The translations under genes and the position numbers were made by a program. DNA of 59,126 bases from CAZLXG01 sp964563585 (lineage in GTDB: Bacteria; Bacteroidota; Bacteroidia; Flavobacteriales; Flavobacteriaceae). Positions 44,240 through 53,576 of this stretch are shown piece by piece (the stretch's first letter is position 1; the number at the start of each line of letters is the position of its first letter). Where the stretch lies: assembly GCA_964563585.1 (NCBI GenBank), contig CAZLXG010000005.1, positions 1-59,126 on the forward strand. Reading direction: 5' to 3'. Below the pieces are notes generated by a model. The model made no database searches, was not told where the DNA came from, and saw only the letters and a program-made list of their open reading frames with translations.

Positions 44240-45366
44240 AAGTTTGAGGTTTTAAAAATTATGCTTAGTATCCGTTCTAAATCATTTTGAGTTAGATTAG
44301 ATCCACTTGGTAAACAAAGGCCATTATTAAATAAATTTTCAGAGATTCCATCTGTAAAAGACATGCAATCTTTAAAAACTGGTTGCATATGCATTGGTTT
44401 CCATAATGGCCTAGACTCAATGTCATCTTTTTGTAATTCTAATCTAATTTGCTCTCGCAAATCATATGAATCTGTTTTTATACATGTAATCCATCTATTA
44501 GAATAAAATCCCTCTGGTTCATCTAAAAATTCTATATTATCAAATTTTGATAAATTCGTTTTGTAAAAATTAAAGTTTTTCCTTCTAGCTTCTATTCTAT
44601 CATCTAACACTTCCATTTGCCCACGCCCAATACCTGCTAAAACATTACTCATTCTATAGTTATACCCAATAGATGAATGCTGATAATGCGAAGCATTATC
44701 TCTAGCTTGTGTTGATAAGAAAACAGCTTTCTTCTTTAAGTTTAAATTTTTTGTAATCAATGCGCCTCCTCCTGAAGTAGTTATTATTTTATTGCCATTA
44801 AACGACAATATCCCTATATCAGAAAGTGTGCCACAAGTTTGATTAAAATAAGTACTTCCAAATGCTTCAGCGCTATCTTCAATAACTGGAATTTCATACT
44901 TTTTCGCAATAGCATTAATCTCATTAGCTTTATATGGCATGCCATATATGTGAACTGCAATAATTGCTTTTGGTTTTTTATAATTTTCAATTCTATCTTT
45001 AATAGCAATTTCTAACAATTCTGGAGACATATTCCAAGTATCAGACTCACTATCAATAAATATTGGAGTTGCTCCTAAATACATAATTGGATTTGCTGAA
45101 GCTGAAAAGGTAAAACTTTGACATAAAACTTCATCTTCTTTAGTAACTCCTAATAGTTCTAAAGCTATATGTATTGATGCTGTACCAGAACTTAATGCCG
45201 CAACATGCGAACTATTTCCTAAATAATTTTGTATGTCACCTTCAAACCCATCTACGTTTGGTCCTAATGGTGCAATCCAGTTAGTATCAAAAGCTTCATT
45301 AACAAACTTTTGTTCTGAACCTCCCATATGAGGTGATGATAAATATATTTTAGTTTTAGTTAACAT
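44236..45366 (-). CDS. DegT/DnrJ/EryC1 sugar aminotransferase (PglE type)
   Basis: PLP-dependent transamination of a UDP-4-keto sugar to a 4-amino sugar. 376 residues. N-terminal YLSSPHMGGSEQKFVNEAF, cofactor loop LSSGTASIHIALELLG near residue 60, EDSAEAFGSTY near residue 163, and the PLP lysine in LSFNGNKIITTSGGGAL near residue 190 are intact. First gene of the left arm, overlapping the dehydratase gene. The acetyltransferase that would complete a bacillosamine-type sugar is not in the window. Confidence 0.92.
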   Translation of the reverse strand: MLTKTKIYLSSPHMGGSEQKFVNEAFDTNWIAPLGPNVDGFEGDIQNYLGNSSHVAALSSGTASIHIALELLGVTKEDEVLCQSFTFSASANPIMYLGATPIFIDSESDTWNMSPELLEIAIKDRIENYKKPKAIIAVHIYGMPYKANEINAIAKKYEIPVIEDSAEAFGSTYFNQTCGTLSDIGILSFNGNKIITTSGGGALITKNLNLKKKAVFLSTQARDNASHYQHSSIGYNYRMSNVLAGIGRGQMEVLDDRIEARRKNFNFYKTNLSKFDNIEFLDEPEGFYSNRWITCIKTDSYDLREQIRLELQKDDIESRPLWKPMHMQPVFKDCMSFTDGISENLFNNGLCLPSGSNLTQNDLERILSIIFKTSNL

Positions 45367-46038
45367 TTGTTTATTTAATTTTGCACATAAAATACTTGAG
45401 CAACTTTTTAAGCTACATTTATTTTAGACTCTTTTTGATATTTTTTGAAAGTGAATCCCTCACGAAACCAAGATGTTTTCATAATTATTAGCTTAACATT
45501 TTATAAATAAATTATAATCTTTTTTAAAAAATAATCTATTGTTTTTCAACTTTACTATAGACTAAGATTAGAGAGGTTTAAAATTATTATTTACTAAATT
45601 AACTTGCTATTAATCAATTCAATTTTGTTTTACGGTTGTAAATTTAGTAATTGTTTTATTGCAACAACCATACTTAATCGTTATTTCGCTAAAAGAGTAA
45701 TTAAAATCGGTTAAATACATTGCTAGCTATTATTCAAAGAAAAACTATACATATTACGATGACTTATTTTTATTCTATGATTATGATTATCCTTAAAAGC
45801 TTAATATGAATTAAAAGCAAACACAGTGTAACTTTCCTCTAATCAACCATATAATTTAATTATTATATAATAATAATTAGGATTTTTATTATTCATTTGG
45901 TATGAAAAAGCTTAATTTAATCGAATATTTTAACACACAAATGAATTTCATCGGAGAAATAGAAACCTTAGTATAATTACTTTGTCATTTTACATTTATT
46001 TTTTACATATTTGCCTAAGTTAATTCCCCAACCTATTA
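45367..46038. other. 672-bp divergent intergenic region of the polysaccharide locus
   Basis: No convincing gene. Contents seen: a 10-bp AT-only inverted repeat with a 3-nt centre at 45857-45879; a 24-codon ORF at 45902-45976 without other support; and GGTTGT near 45634 that can pair with ACAACC near 45664. The region presumably carries the promoters and regulatory sites of both arms. No JUMPstart-like element was recognised. Confidence 0.6.
45981..46013 (+). promoter_or_regulatory. Candidate promoter of the right polysaccharide arm
   Basis: CTTTG at about 45980-45984 followed after 21 nt by CATATTTG at about 46006-46013, one mismatch from TAnnTTTG. The epimerase gene ATG follows 25 nt later. 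Spacing agrees with the sucD and S41 promoters. Confidence 0.45.
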
Positions 46039-47043
46039 ATGACTGAGAAACAATTAAAAATATTAAAAGGAAAAAAAGTTCTTGTTACTGGTGGCGCTGG
46101 ATTTATTGGCTCCAATTTATGTGAAATTTTATTAAACAATAATATACCTGTTACATGTTTAGATAATTTTTCAACAGGAAAAATAAAAAATATAAAAGCA
46201 TTTATTAAGAATGATAACTTCAAATTAATAGAAGGCGATATAAGAAATCTCGATGATTGTAAAAATGCTTGTTCTAATATTGATTATGTATTACATCAAG
46301 CAGCTTTAGGTTCAGTTCCAAGATCTATAAACGATCCTATTACTACAAATGATGTAAATGTTTCTGGTTTTTTAAATATGTTAGTTGCCTCCAGAGATGC
46401 TGGGGTTAAACGATTTATTTACGCAGCAAGTTCTTCTACTTATGGTGATCATGAAACACTACCTAAAGTAGAAGGTACAATAGGTAAACCTTTATCTCCT
46501 TACGCTATAACCAAATATGTTAATGAATTATATGCCGATGTTTTTCATAGCACTTATAATTTAGACACTATTGGATTACGCTATTTTAATGTTTTTGGAA
46601 GAAGACAAGACCCTAATGGTGCATATGCCGCCGTAATACCTAAATTTGTTCAACAATTTATAAATCACAAATCGCCAATTATTAACGGTGATGGAACTTA
46701 TTCTAGAGATTTTACTTACATTGATAATGTAATACAAATGAATATTAGAGCTATAACTACTGAAAACAAAACAGCTCTAAATAACGTTTACAATTGTGCT
46801 TATGGCGAAAGAACTACGTTAATTGAATTAACCACTTTGCTAAAAACATATCTCTCTGAATTTGATATCAAAATTAAAGATGTTGAAATTAAGCATAGAG
46901 AAAATAGAATTGGAGATATTCCTCACTCTTTGGCTTCTATCGACAAAGCAAAACAATTATTAAAATATAACCCAAAGTATAATATTAGCGATGGTTTAAA
47001 AGAGGCTGTAAATTGGTATTGGAAAAACCTTATAGTTGATTAA
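46039..47043 (+). CDS. UDP-N-acetylglucosamine 4-epimerase (WbpP/TviC type)
   Basis: An SDR of 334 residues interconverting UDP-GlcNAc and UDP-GalNAc (or the uronic acids). NAD motif VLVTGGAGFIGSNLCE near residue 15, LHQAALGSVPRSINDP near residue 87, and Ser-Tyr-Lys in AASSSTYGD and SPYAITKYVNE near residues 130-160. Long-chain WbpP-type signatures (ARYFNVFGRRQDPNGAYAAVIP-like sequence near residue 190) favour N-acetylated substrates. First gene of the right arm and paired downstream with a TviB-type dehydrogenase. Confidence 0.88.
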   Translation: MTEKQLKILKGKKVLVTGGAGFIGSNLCEILLNNNIPVTCLDNFSTGKIKNIKAFIKNDNFKLIEGDIRNLDDCKNACSNIDYVLHQAALGSVPRSINDPITTNDVNVSGFLNMLVASRDAGVKRFIYAASSSTYGDHETLPKVEGTIGKPLSPYAITKYVNELYADVFHSTYNLDTIGLRYFNVFGRRQDPNGAYAAVIPKFVQQFINHKSPIINGDGTYSRDFTYIDNVIQMNIRAITTENKTALNNVYNCAYGERTTLIELTTLLKTYLSEFDIKIKDVEIKHRENRIGDIPHSLASIDKAKQLLKYNPKYNISDGLKEAVNWYWKNLIVD

Positions 47044-47069
47044 ACCATACAGATAAATAAAAAAAACTG

Positions 47070-48449
47070 ATGAAAATTAAAAACATATGCTGTATTGGAG
47101 CTGGTTATGTTGGAGGGCCTACTATGGCCGTTATAGCAAAAAACAATCCTCATTTAAAAGTAACTATAGTAGATATTAATAAAGAGCGAATAGCCGCATG
47201 GAATAACTCCGATTTATCTAAATTACCCATATATGAACCTGGTTTAGCTGAAATAGTAGGTGAAACAAGAAACAAAAATCTTTTTTTTTCCACAAATATA
47301 GATTCAGCGATAGACGAATCCGAAATGATTTTTATTTCTGTTAATACGCCTACTAAAACTTATGGAAAAGGGAAAGGGATGGCAGCAGATTTGAAATATA
47401 TTGAATTATGTGCAAGAAATATAGCTGAAGTAGCAAAAACAGATAAAATAGTAGTAGAAAAATCTACATTGCCAGTAAGAACAGCTGAAGCTATAAAAAG
47501 CATTTTACACAATACGGGTAATAAAATTAATTTTCATATTCTTTCAAACCCTGAGTTCTTAGCTGAAGGGACTGCTATTCAAGATTTATTAAATCCAGAC
47601 AGGGTTTTAATTGGAGGTGAATCTAATACTGCTATAGAAAGCTTAGCAAATATATATGGAAGTTGGGTTCCTCAAAATAAAATACTAAGAACAAACTTAT
47701 GGTCTTCAGAATTATCTAAATTAACTGCAAATGCATTTTTAGCTCAAAGGGTGTCATCTATTAACGCTATTTCAGAATTATGTGAGCATACAGGTGCTAA
47801 TGTAAATGAAGTCGCAAAAGCTATAGGCATGGATTCTAGAATTGGTTCAAAATTTTTAAATGCTTCAATTGGCTTTGGCGGATCTTGTTTTCAAAAAGAT
47901 ATTCTAAACTTAGTATATATTGCTAGAAGTTATAATTTAAATGAAGTGGCAAATTATTGGGAACAGGTAATTATTATGAATGACCATCAAAAGAGAAGAT
48001 TCTCAGACAGGTTAATTAAAACATTATACAATACTGTATCAGGAAAAAAAATAGCTATACTAGGTTGGGCTTTTAAGAAAGACACTAATGATACAAGAGA
48101 GTCTGCTGCAATTTATGTAACAGATCATCTTTTAAATGAACAAGCTAATATTTCTGTTTATGATCCTAAAGTCCCTGCAATAAAAATTCAAACAGACTTA
48201 AATGATTTAAATACCCGGTCTGAAGAAGAAAACTTAAACTCAGTTACAGTTTTTAATTCTCCTTACGAAACCATAACTGGTGCTCATGCTATAGCAATAA
48301 TGACCGAATGGGATGAGTTTAAAACGTATGATTGGGTAAAAATTTATACTGAAATGAAAAAACCAGCATTTATTTTTGATGGAAGGAATATACTTAACAA
48401 AAACGATATGCAAACTATAGGTTTTGAATATTATTCAATTGGACAATAA
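47070..48449 (+). CDS. UDP-glucose 6-dehydrogenase, eukaryote-like long form
   Basis: NAD-dependent oxidation of UDP-glucose to UDP-glucuronate. 459 residues, longer than typical bacterial Ugd (about 390-440) and resembling animal/plant UGDH: ICCIGAGYVGGPTMAVIA at the N-terminus, VEKSTLPVRTAEAI near residue 128, the long SNPEFLAEGTAIQDLLNPDRVLIGGE block near residue 160, and the catalytic Cys in GFGGSCFQKDILN near residue 272. Supplies GlcA for an acidic polysaccharide. 26 nt after the epimerase gene. Confidence 0.92.
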   Translation: MKIKNICCIGAGYVGGPTMAVIAKNNPHLKVTIVDINKERIAAWNNSDLSKLPIYEPGLAEIVGETRNKNLFFSTNIDSAIDESEMIFISVNTPTKTYGKGKGMAADLKYIELCARNIAEVAKTDKIVVEKSTLPVRTAEAIKSILHNTGNKINFHILSNPEFLAEGTAIQDLLNPDRVLIGGESNTAIESLANIYGSWVPQNKILRTNLWSSELSKLTANAFLAQRVSSINAISELCEHTGANVNEVAKAIGMDSRIGSKFLNASIGFGGSCFQKDILNLVYIARSYNLNEVANYWEQVIIMNDHQKRRFSDRLIKTLYNTVSGKKIAILGWAFKKDTNDTRESAAIYVTDHLLNEQANISVYDPKVPAIKIQTDLNDLNTRSEEENLNSVTVFNSPYETITGAHAIAIMTEWDEFKTYDWVKIYTEMKKPAFIFDGRNILNKNDMQTIGFEYYSIGQ

Positions 48450-48455
48450 TTAATT

Positions 48456-49736
48456 ATGAATAAAGATAAAATTGCAGTTATTGGCTTGGGTTATGTTGGC
48501 TTACCACTAGCTCGACTTTTTGCTACAAAATATAATGTAGTTGGTTTTGATATTAATAAGACTCGTATTGAAGAAATTAATCAATGTATAGATGTAACGC
48601 TTGAAGTTGAAAAAGAAATACTTCAAGCAGTTTTAAAAACGAATTCAAATAATAGTGTTGGATTATTTTGTTCATCAAACATCGAAGATATTACAGACTG
48701 TAATTATTATATTATAACAGTACCAACTCCTATTGATAAAAACAATAAACCAGATTTAACGCCACTATATAAATCCAGCGAAACTGTTGCTAAAGTATTA
48801 AAAAAAGGAGATATTGTTATCTATGAATCTACGGTATATCCAGGTGTTACAGAAGATGAATGTGTACCTATTTTAGAAAAAATAAGTGGTTTAAAATTTA
48901 ATAAAGATTTTTACGCAGGTTATTCTCCTGAACGTATAAATCCAGGCGACAAATTACATACAGTAGATAAAATTTTAAAAGTTACATCTGGTTCTACTCC
49001 AGAAATTGGACAAAAAGTAAATGCCCTCTATGCTAATGTTATTACTGCAGGAACTCACCTCGCTCCTACTATAAAAGTAGCTGAGGCAGCAAAAATTATA
49101 GAAAACTCTCAACGCGATATAAATATTGCTTTTGTAAACGAATTAGCAAAAATATTCAATTTAATGGATATTGATACACATTCTGTTTTAGAAGCCGCAG
49201 GAACTAAATGGAACTTCCTTCCTTTTAAACCTGGTTTAGTTGGTGGGCACTGCATAGGTGTTGACCCTTATTATTTAGCACAAAAAGCACAAGAAGTAGG
49301 TTACCATCCAGAAATAATTTTAGCTGGTCGTAGAGTAAATGATAGTATGGGACAATATGTAGCTTCTGAAATAATAAAATTGATGCTTCAAAACGATATA
49401 AAAATTAAAGAAGCAAAAGTATTAGTTCTCGGAATTACTTTTAAAGAAAACTGCCCAGATGTAAGAAACACAAAATCTGTTGATGTAATAAATCAACTAA
49501 AAAGTTATGGTACAGATGTAACAATTTATGATCCTTGGGCAAACTCTAAAGAGGTAAATAAAAGATATAACCTTAATACAGTAAAGCAGTTTCCAAAGAG
49601 TAAATTTGATGTTATTGTTTTAACGGTTGCGCATAATGAATTTTTAAATGCGAATCTCAATTCCTCATTAAACTCAAATGGCATTTTATATGATGTAAAA
49701 GGAGTTTTAAAAGAAAAAGTAAGTGGAAGATTATAA
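48456..49736 (+). CDS. UDP-N-acetylhexosamine 6-dehydrogenase (TviB/WbpA type)
   Basis: Oxidises UDP-GlcNAc or UDP-GalNAc to the uronic acid. 426 residues. N-terminal Rossmann VIGLGYVGLPLARLFA, YESTVYPGVTEDECVP near residue 125, SPERINPGDK near residue 160, and the catalytic Cys in GLVGGHCIGVDPYYLA near residue 260 are the TviB/WbpA/WbpO signature. Only 6 nt after the UDP-glucose dehydrogenase gene, so two different uronic acid donors are predicted. With the 4-epimerase it forms a GalNAcA-type module. Confidence 0.92.
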   Translation: MNKDKIAVIGLGYVGLPLARLFATKYNVVGFDINKTRIEEINQCIDVTLEVEKEILQAVLKTNSNNSVGLFCSSNIEDITDCNYYIITVPTPIDKNNKPDLTPLYKSSETVAKVLKKGDIVIYESTVYPGVTEDECVPILEKISGLKFNKDFYAGYSPERINPGDKLHTVDKILKVTSGSTPEIGQKVNALYANVITAGTHLAPTIKVAEAAKIIENSQRDINIAFVNELAKIFNLMDIDTHSVLEAAGTKWNFLPFKPGLVGGHCIGVDPYYLAQKAQEVGYHPEIILAGRRVNDSMGQYVASEIIKLMLQNDIKIKEAKVLVLGITFKENCPDVRNTKSVDVINQLKSYGTDVTIYDPWANSKEVNKRYNLNTVKQFPKSKFDVIVLTVAHNEFLNANLNSSLNSNGILYDVKGVLKEKVSGRL

Positions 49737-49785
49737 TAAAAATTTCATGCAACTAAATTAATATAATAACCAACAATCTACTGTT

Positions 49786-51315
49786 TTGAGTCAATTAAAA
49801 AAAGGTGCAGCTTTAAATTATATAACTATATTTTTAACAAATGTAATAGGTTTGGTAATGACTCCTTTTATATTAGGCCATATAGGTAAAGAAGAATATG
49901 GTATATATTTAACAATAGGAGCATTAGTAGGCACTATTTCGTTATTAGATTTTGGACTTAATAATACTATAGTTCGTTTTGTAGCAAAGTACAAAGCAGA
50001 AAAAGACAAAACAGGGCTTGAAAATTTTCTTGCTACAACAATGATTCTTTATTTAATTATTTCAATAATTGTAGTAATTTTTGGAGTTGTATTCTATGGT
50101 TATATAGAATCTTATTTCACTAAAATGAGTCAAGATGAATTAGAAATAGCTAAGGTTATTTTTATTTTATTAATTTTCAATTTAGCGATTGGATTACCAG
50201 GAGGTTCTTTAACAGGTATGTGCTATGGGCATGAAAAATTTGTTTTTCCAAAAACGCTTAATATTATTCGTTATGTACTACGTTCTCTAACTATTTTCAC
50301 TGTTTTATTATTTGGCGGAAAAGCAATTGCTCTTGTTATTATTGAAACAGTATTCAATATTCTTATTATTGCAACTACAGCATATTATGTGTTTAATAAA
50401 TTAAAAATAAGAATAAAACTGCATGAGCTTTCTATGAAATTTATAAAGCACATTTTTGGGTATTCAACTTGGATATTTGTTTTTGCTTTGGTAAGTCTTT
50501 TTCAATGGAAATCTGGACATTGGGTATTAGGACGAATTTGTTCTCCAGAAGTATTAACTATTTATGGTATTGGTATTGTTTTAGGTACTTATTATGGAGC
50601 GTTCTCATCAGCTATTTCTAGTGTATTTTTACCAAGAGCAACTCAAATGTCTGTTGGAAATGCATCTAACGAAGAGTTAACTTCCATGATGATAAAAATT
50701 GGTAGAATATCATTTATAATATTAATGTATATACTAATTGCCTTCACTTTTTTTGGAAGACAGTTTGTCTATTTATGGGTTGGTGGCGAATTAGGTGAAC
50801 AAGGTAGCTTTGAGTCTTGGGTAATTGCATTAATGATTATGGTAGCATACACATTACCTTTAATTCAAGGATTTGGCAATTCAATATTAGAAGCAAAAAA
50901 TAAGTTATCATTCAAAGCTATTTTATATCTATCTTTTATGATAATAGGAACTATTATTGGCGCATTTCTAGCAAAACCATACGGGCCAATCGGAATGATG
51001 TCGGGCTCTATATTGGGTTGGTTAATTGTACAAAATGTCATGAATTTTTATTACCATCGAACAATAGGTCTTAATATAATAAGATTTTTTAAAGAATTAC
51101 TAAACAAAACTATTATAGTATTATTAGTAGTTATTGGTATTAGTTATTTACTAAATTTTATTCCTGGATCTGGATGGGGTAATTTTATACTAAAAGGAAC
51201 TAGCTATACAATTATATATGGGGTTTTAATTTACTTTTTTGGAATGATAAATTTTGAACAAGAATTATTTAAAAATTCTTTAAAGGCTGTATTAAATAAA
51301 GTGAGTAAAAAATAA
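49786..51315 (+). CDS. Wzx-type polysaccharide flippase
   Basis: A 509-residue integral membrane protein of the MOP/RfbX superfamily with about 12-14 helices across its length, predicted to flip undecaprenyl-linked repeat units. The N-terminal ITIFLTNVIGLVMTPFILG-like segment with HIGKEEYGIY and LLDFGLNNTIVRFVAKY near residues 50-70 is typical. The start is a TTG at 49786 (encoding MSQLKKGAALNY); no in-frame ATG fits. It is followed 2 nt later by the PP-loop gene. Confidence 0.9.
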   Translation: MSQLKKGAALNYITIFLTNVIGLVMTPFILGHIGKEEYGIYLTIGALVGTISLLDFGLNNTIVRFVAKYKAEKDKTGLENFLATTMILYLIISIIVVIFGVVFYGYIESYFTKMSQDELEIAKVIFILLIFNLAIGLPGGSLTGMCYGHEKFVFPKTLNIIRYVLRSLTIFTVLLFGGKAIALVIIETVFNILIIATTAYYVFNKLKIRIKLHELSMKFIKHIFGYSTWIFVFALVSLFQWKSGHWVLGRICSPEVLTIYGIGIVLGTYYGAFSSAISSVFLPRATQMSVGNASNEELTSMMIKIGRISFIILMYILIAFTFFGRQFVYLWVGGELGEQGSFESWVIALMIMVAYTLPLIQGFGNSILEAKNKLSFKAILYLSFMIIGTIIGAFLAKPYGPIGMMSGSILGWLIVQNVMNFYYHRTIGLNIIRFFKELLNKTIIVLLVVIGISYLLNFIPGSGWGNFILKGTSYTIIYGVLIYFFGMINFEQELFKNSLKAVLNKVSKK

Positions 51316-51317
51316 TT

Positions 51318-52604
51318 ATGGAAGGCTTTAAATTAAATTCAATAAATTTTGAAGATAATGGTAAAAAAATATGCTATGGCTATAGCATTGATAAAGCATT
51401 TTCAAAATATTTTAATTTAGATAATTTATATTATTCTAAATATCAAATAGATGTAAGTCAAATACCAGACAGTATTGCTGTAATACCACTTCTATCAAAC
51501 TTAATGCCTATTGCTTGGTTTGTTGGATTTGATGTATATGTAAATGAAATAGACGAAACTTTCTACAATGCATTAATTAGTTTAAAAGAAGAATTTGTAA
51601 AGTACAATCCAGATAAAAACCTAAAAGGTGAATTAAAAGCTAAATCTTTAGTTAAAAACATGATTAATGGAAGTAAATCTGCTTTATTATTTAGTGGCGG
51701 TTTAGATTCGTTTGAATCTTATACCAGGAACCATGATTTAAACCCATATTTAGTTTCAATTCATGGAGCAGATATTGAAATTAGTGACACAAAACGTTGG
51801 GAAGATTTTATACGGTTTAATAAAGAAGAACATATTATAGCAAATAATATGCTTCATTATATAGAAACTAATGTAAGAGATTTTTACACCTATAAAGTAG
51901 ATGTTTTGGTAGATATAGGTTGGTGGGGTAAAATCCAACACGGTATGTCATTATTAGGTGTTTTAGCACCTTTAAGCTATAAACTAAATTTTGATAATAT
52001 TCTTATAGGATCATCAAATACAAATGAAGTTGATTTTGGTTGGGGATCAAGCCCAAACATTGATGAAAAAATGAAATGGGCTACCTGTAATGTTATACAT
52101 GATGGATATCATTTAAGACGCACAAATAAAATTGAAAACATAGTTTCTTATGTTAAATCTAATAACACATCCATAAAGCTTAGAGTTTGTTATTCTGAAC
52201 TACGTGATGAAGCTAATTGTAATAAATGTGCAAAATGCCAAAGAACTATTTTAGGTATTATACTTGCTAATGACAATCCTGAAAAATTTGGGTTTAAAAT
52301 ACCCGAGAATTTTTATAACCGTATTTTCTTAAATTTTAACAAGAACTCGACAATGAGTAAAGGCTTAGAATATGAATGGTGGTGTTTACAGGAAAAAGTA
52401 AAAGAAAACAAACCTTTCTTTGTTCTTAATAACAATAATGAAGAAAACGAATATTTGAAAAAATTCGCACAACTTGATTTGAAAAAAATCATAAATAAAA
52501 ATGAAGAAAAAGTAAATAAATTAGCTGTTAAAAAATTTATTATTAGAAATAAATTCTCAAAATTATATACCTTTTATAAAAAAGTTAGATACAATAAAAT
52601 ATGA
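51318..52604 (+). CDS. QueC-like PP-loop ATPase family protein of unknown role
   Basis: A 428-residue soluble protein. The PP-loop ATP-pyrophosphatase motif SGGLDS is at 126-131. Cys291, 301, 304 and 307 give a C-x9-C-x2-C-x2-C layout (CNKCAKCQRT), as in the zinc site of QueC. Between them lie HGADIE near residue 150 and NILIGSSNTNEVDFGWGSSP near residue 230, comparable to QueC/NAD synthetase-like cores. The N-terminal 110 residues and the basic C-terminal 100 are not recognised. Position between wzx and an overlapping pyruvyl transferase gene (4 nt, ATGA) suggests modification of a sugar or repeat unit by adenylation, not queuosine synthesis. Confidence 0.75.
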   Translation: MEGFKLNSINFEDNGKKICYGYSIDKAFSKYFNLDNLYYSKYQIDVSQIPDSIAVIPLLSNLMPIAWFVGFDVYVNEIDETFYNALISLKEEFVKYNPDKNLKGELKAKSLVKNMINGSKSALLFSGGLDSFESYTRNHDLNPYLVSIHGADIEISDTKRWEDFIRFNKEEHIIANNMLHYIETNVRDFYTYKVDVLVDIGWWGKIQHGMSLLGVLAPLSYKLNFDNILIGSSNTNEVDFGWGSSPNIDEKMKWATCNVIHDGYHLRRTNKIENIVSYVKSNNTSIKLRVCYSELRDEANCNKCAKCQRTILGIILANDNPEKFGFKIPENFYNRIFLNFNKNSTMSKGLEYEWWCLQEKVKENKPFFVLNNNNEENEYLKKFAQLDLKKIINKNEEKVNKLAVKKFIIRNKFSKLYTFYKKVRYNKI

Positions 52605-53566
52605 AATACGGACTATTAACATATCAAGAAAGTAAAGAAAAATATAATGTTGGCGATTATGTTCAAAGTTTAGCTGCAAGACAATATTTACCTACTGTTG
52701 ATGAATTAATGAACAGAGAAAAATTAGGAAAATTTAAAAAAGGCTCAACCAAACTAATTATGAATGGATGGTTTACCCATAATATTATGCACTGGGTGCC
52801 AAGTGAAGATGTTAATCCATTATTTGTATCATTCCATATGAATAATACGGCAGCTCCATTTATGCTAAGTGAAAAAGGTATAAGCTATCTTAAAAAACAT
52901 CAACCAATTGGTTGTAGAGATAAATACACTGTACAAATACTTAAAGAAAAAGGTATAGAAGCCTATTTTACGGGGTGTTTAACACTAACATTAGATAATT
53001 ATAAAGTTGATGATTCTGAAAGAGGAGATGATATCTATATAGTCGATCCTTTTTATAATTACCCTACAAAAGAAAAGGTAACATTAACTCCTAAACATTT
53101 AGTTAAAAGCGTTCTTAATGGTGATATTTTAAAATTAGGGAAAATAAAAAACCAACTTAAAGAAGTTGTTGATAAAGATTTATTAGAAAGCGCAAATTAC
53201 ATTACTCAAATACTTCCTCCTGGTAAACAAACAGAAAAAGAAAAGTTTCTATATGCTGAAGAATGTTTAAAAAAATACGCGAAAGCCAAGCTAGTAATAA
53301 CATCTAGAATTCATTGTGCACTACCTTGCTTAGCTATGGGTACACCCGTAATATTTTTGAATAGTTTCAATACTTTTGTTGATACTTGCAGATTTGATGG
53401 TATTATTGAATTATTCAATAGAATTGATGTAAATGATAATGGTAATTGGAGTGCTAATTTTAATCTTGAAGGAAAAATCAATAAAGATACTATTGTTACA
53501 AATTTAGGACTGCATCATAAACTAGCAGAGCCTTTAAAAGAAAAATGTAAAGCATTTATAAAATAA
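52601..53566 (+). CDS. Polysaccharide pyruvyl transferase family protein
   Basis: Predicted to transfer pyruvate ketal from PEP to a sugar of the repeat unit (PF04230-type). 321 residues. N-terminal YNVGDYVQSLAARQYLP near residue 15 is the family's start, SLKKHQPIGCRDKYTVQILKEKGI-like region near residue 110 with CRD, and TSRIHCALPCLAMGTPVIFL near residue 228 with the catalytic-type RxH are typical. The start overlaps the PP-loop gene's stop by 4 nt, so the two are probably translated in a coupled way. Some family members have other functions. Confidence 0.88.
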   Translation: MKYGLLTYQESKEKYNVGDYVQSLAARQYLPTVDELMNREKLGKFKKGSTKLIMNGWFTHNIMHWVPSEDVNPLFVSFHMNNTAAPFMLSEKGISYLKKHQPIGCRDKYTVQILKEKGIEAYFTGCLTLTLDNYKVDDSERGDDIYIVDPFYNYPTKEKVTLTPKHLVKSVLNGDILKLGKIKNQLKEVVDKDLLESANYITQILPPGKQTEKEKFLYAEECLKKYAKAKLVITSRIHCALPCLAMGTPVIFLNSFNTFVDTCRFDGIIELFNRIDVNDNGNWSANFNLEGKINKDTIVTNLGLHHKLAEPLKEKCKAFIK

Positions 53567-53576
53567 AATTACACTC

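Noticed and set aside
45902..45976. 24-residue plus-strand ORF (starts MKKLNLIEYF) in the polysaccharide intergenic region
   Set aside because: No signal peptide, no coupling to a neighbour and no recognisable features; expected by chance in AT-rich DNA.
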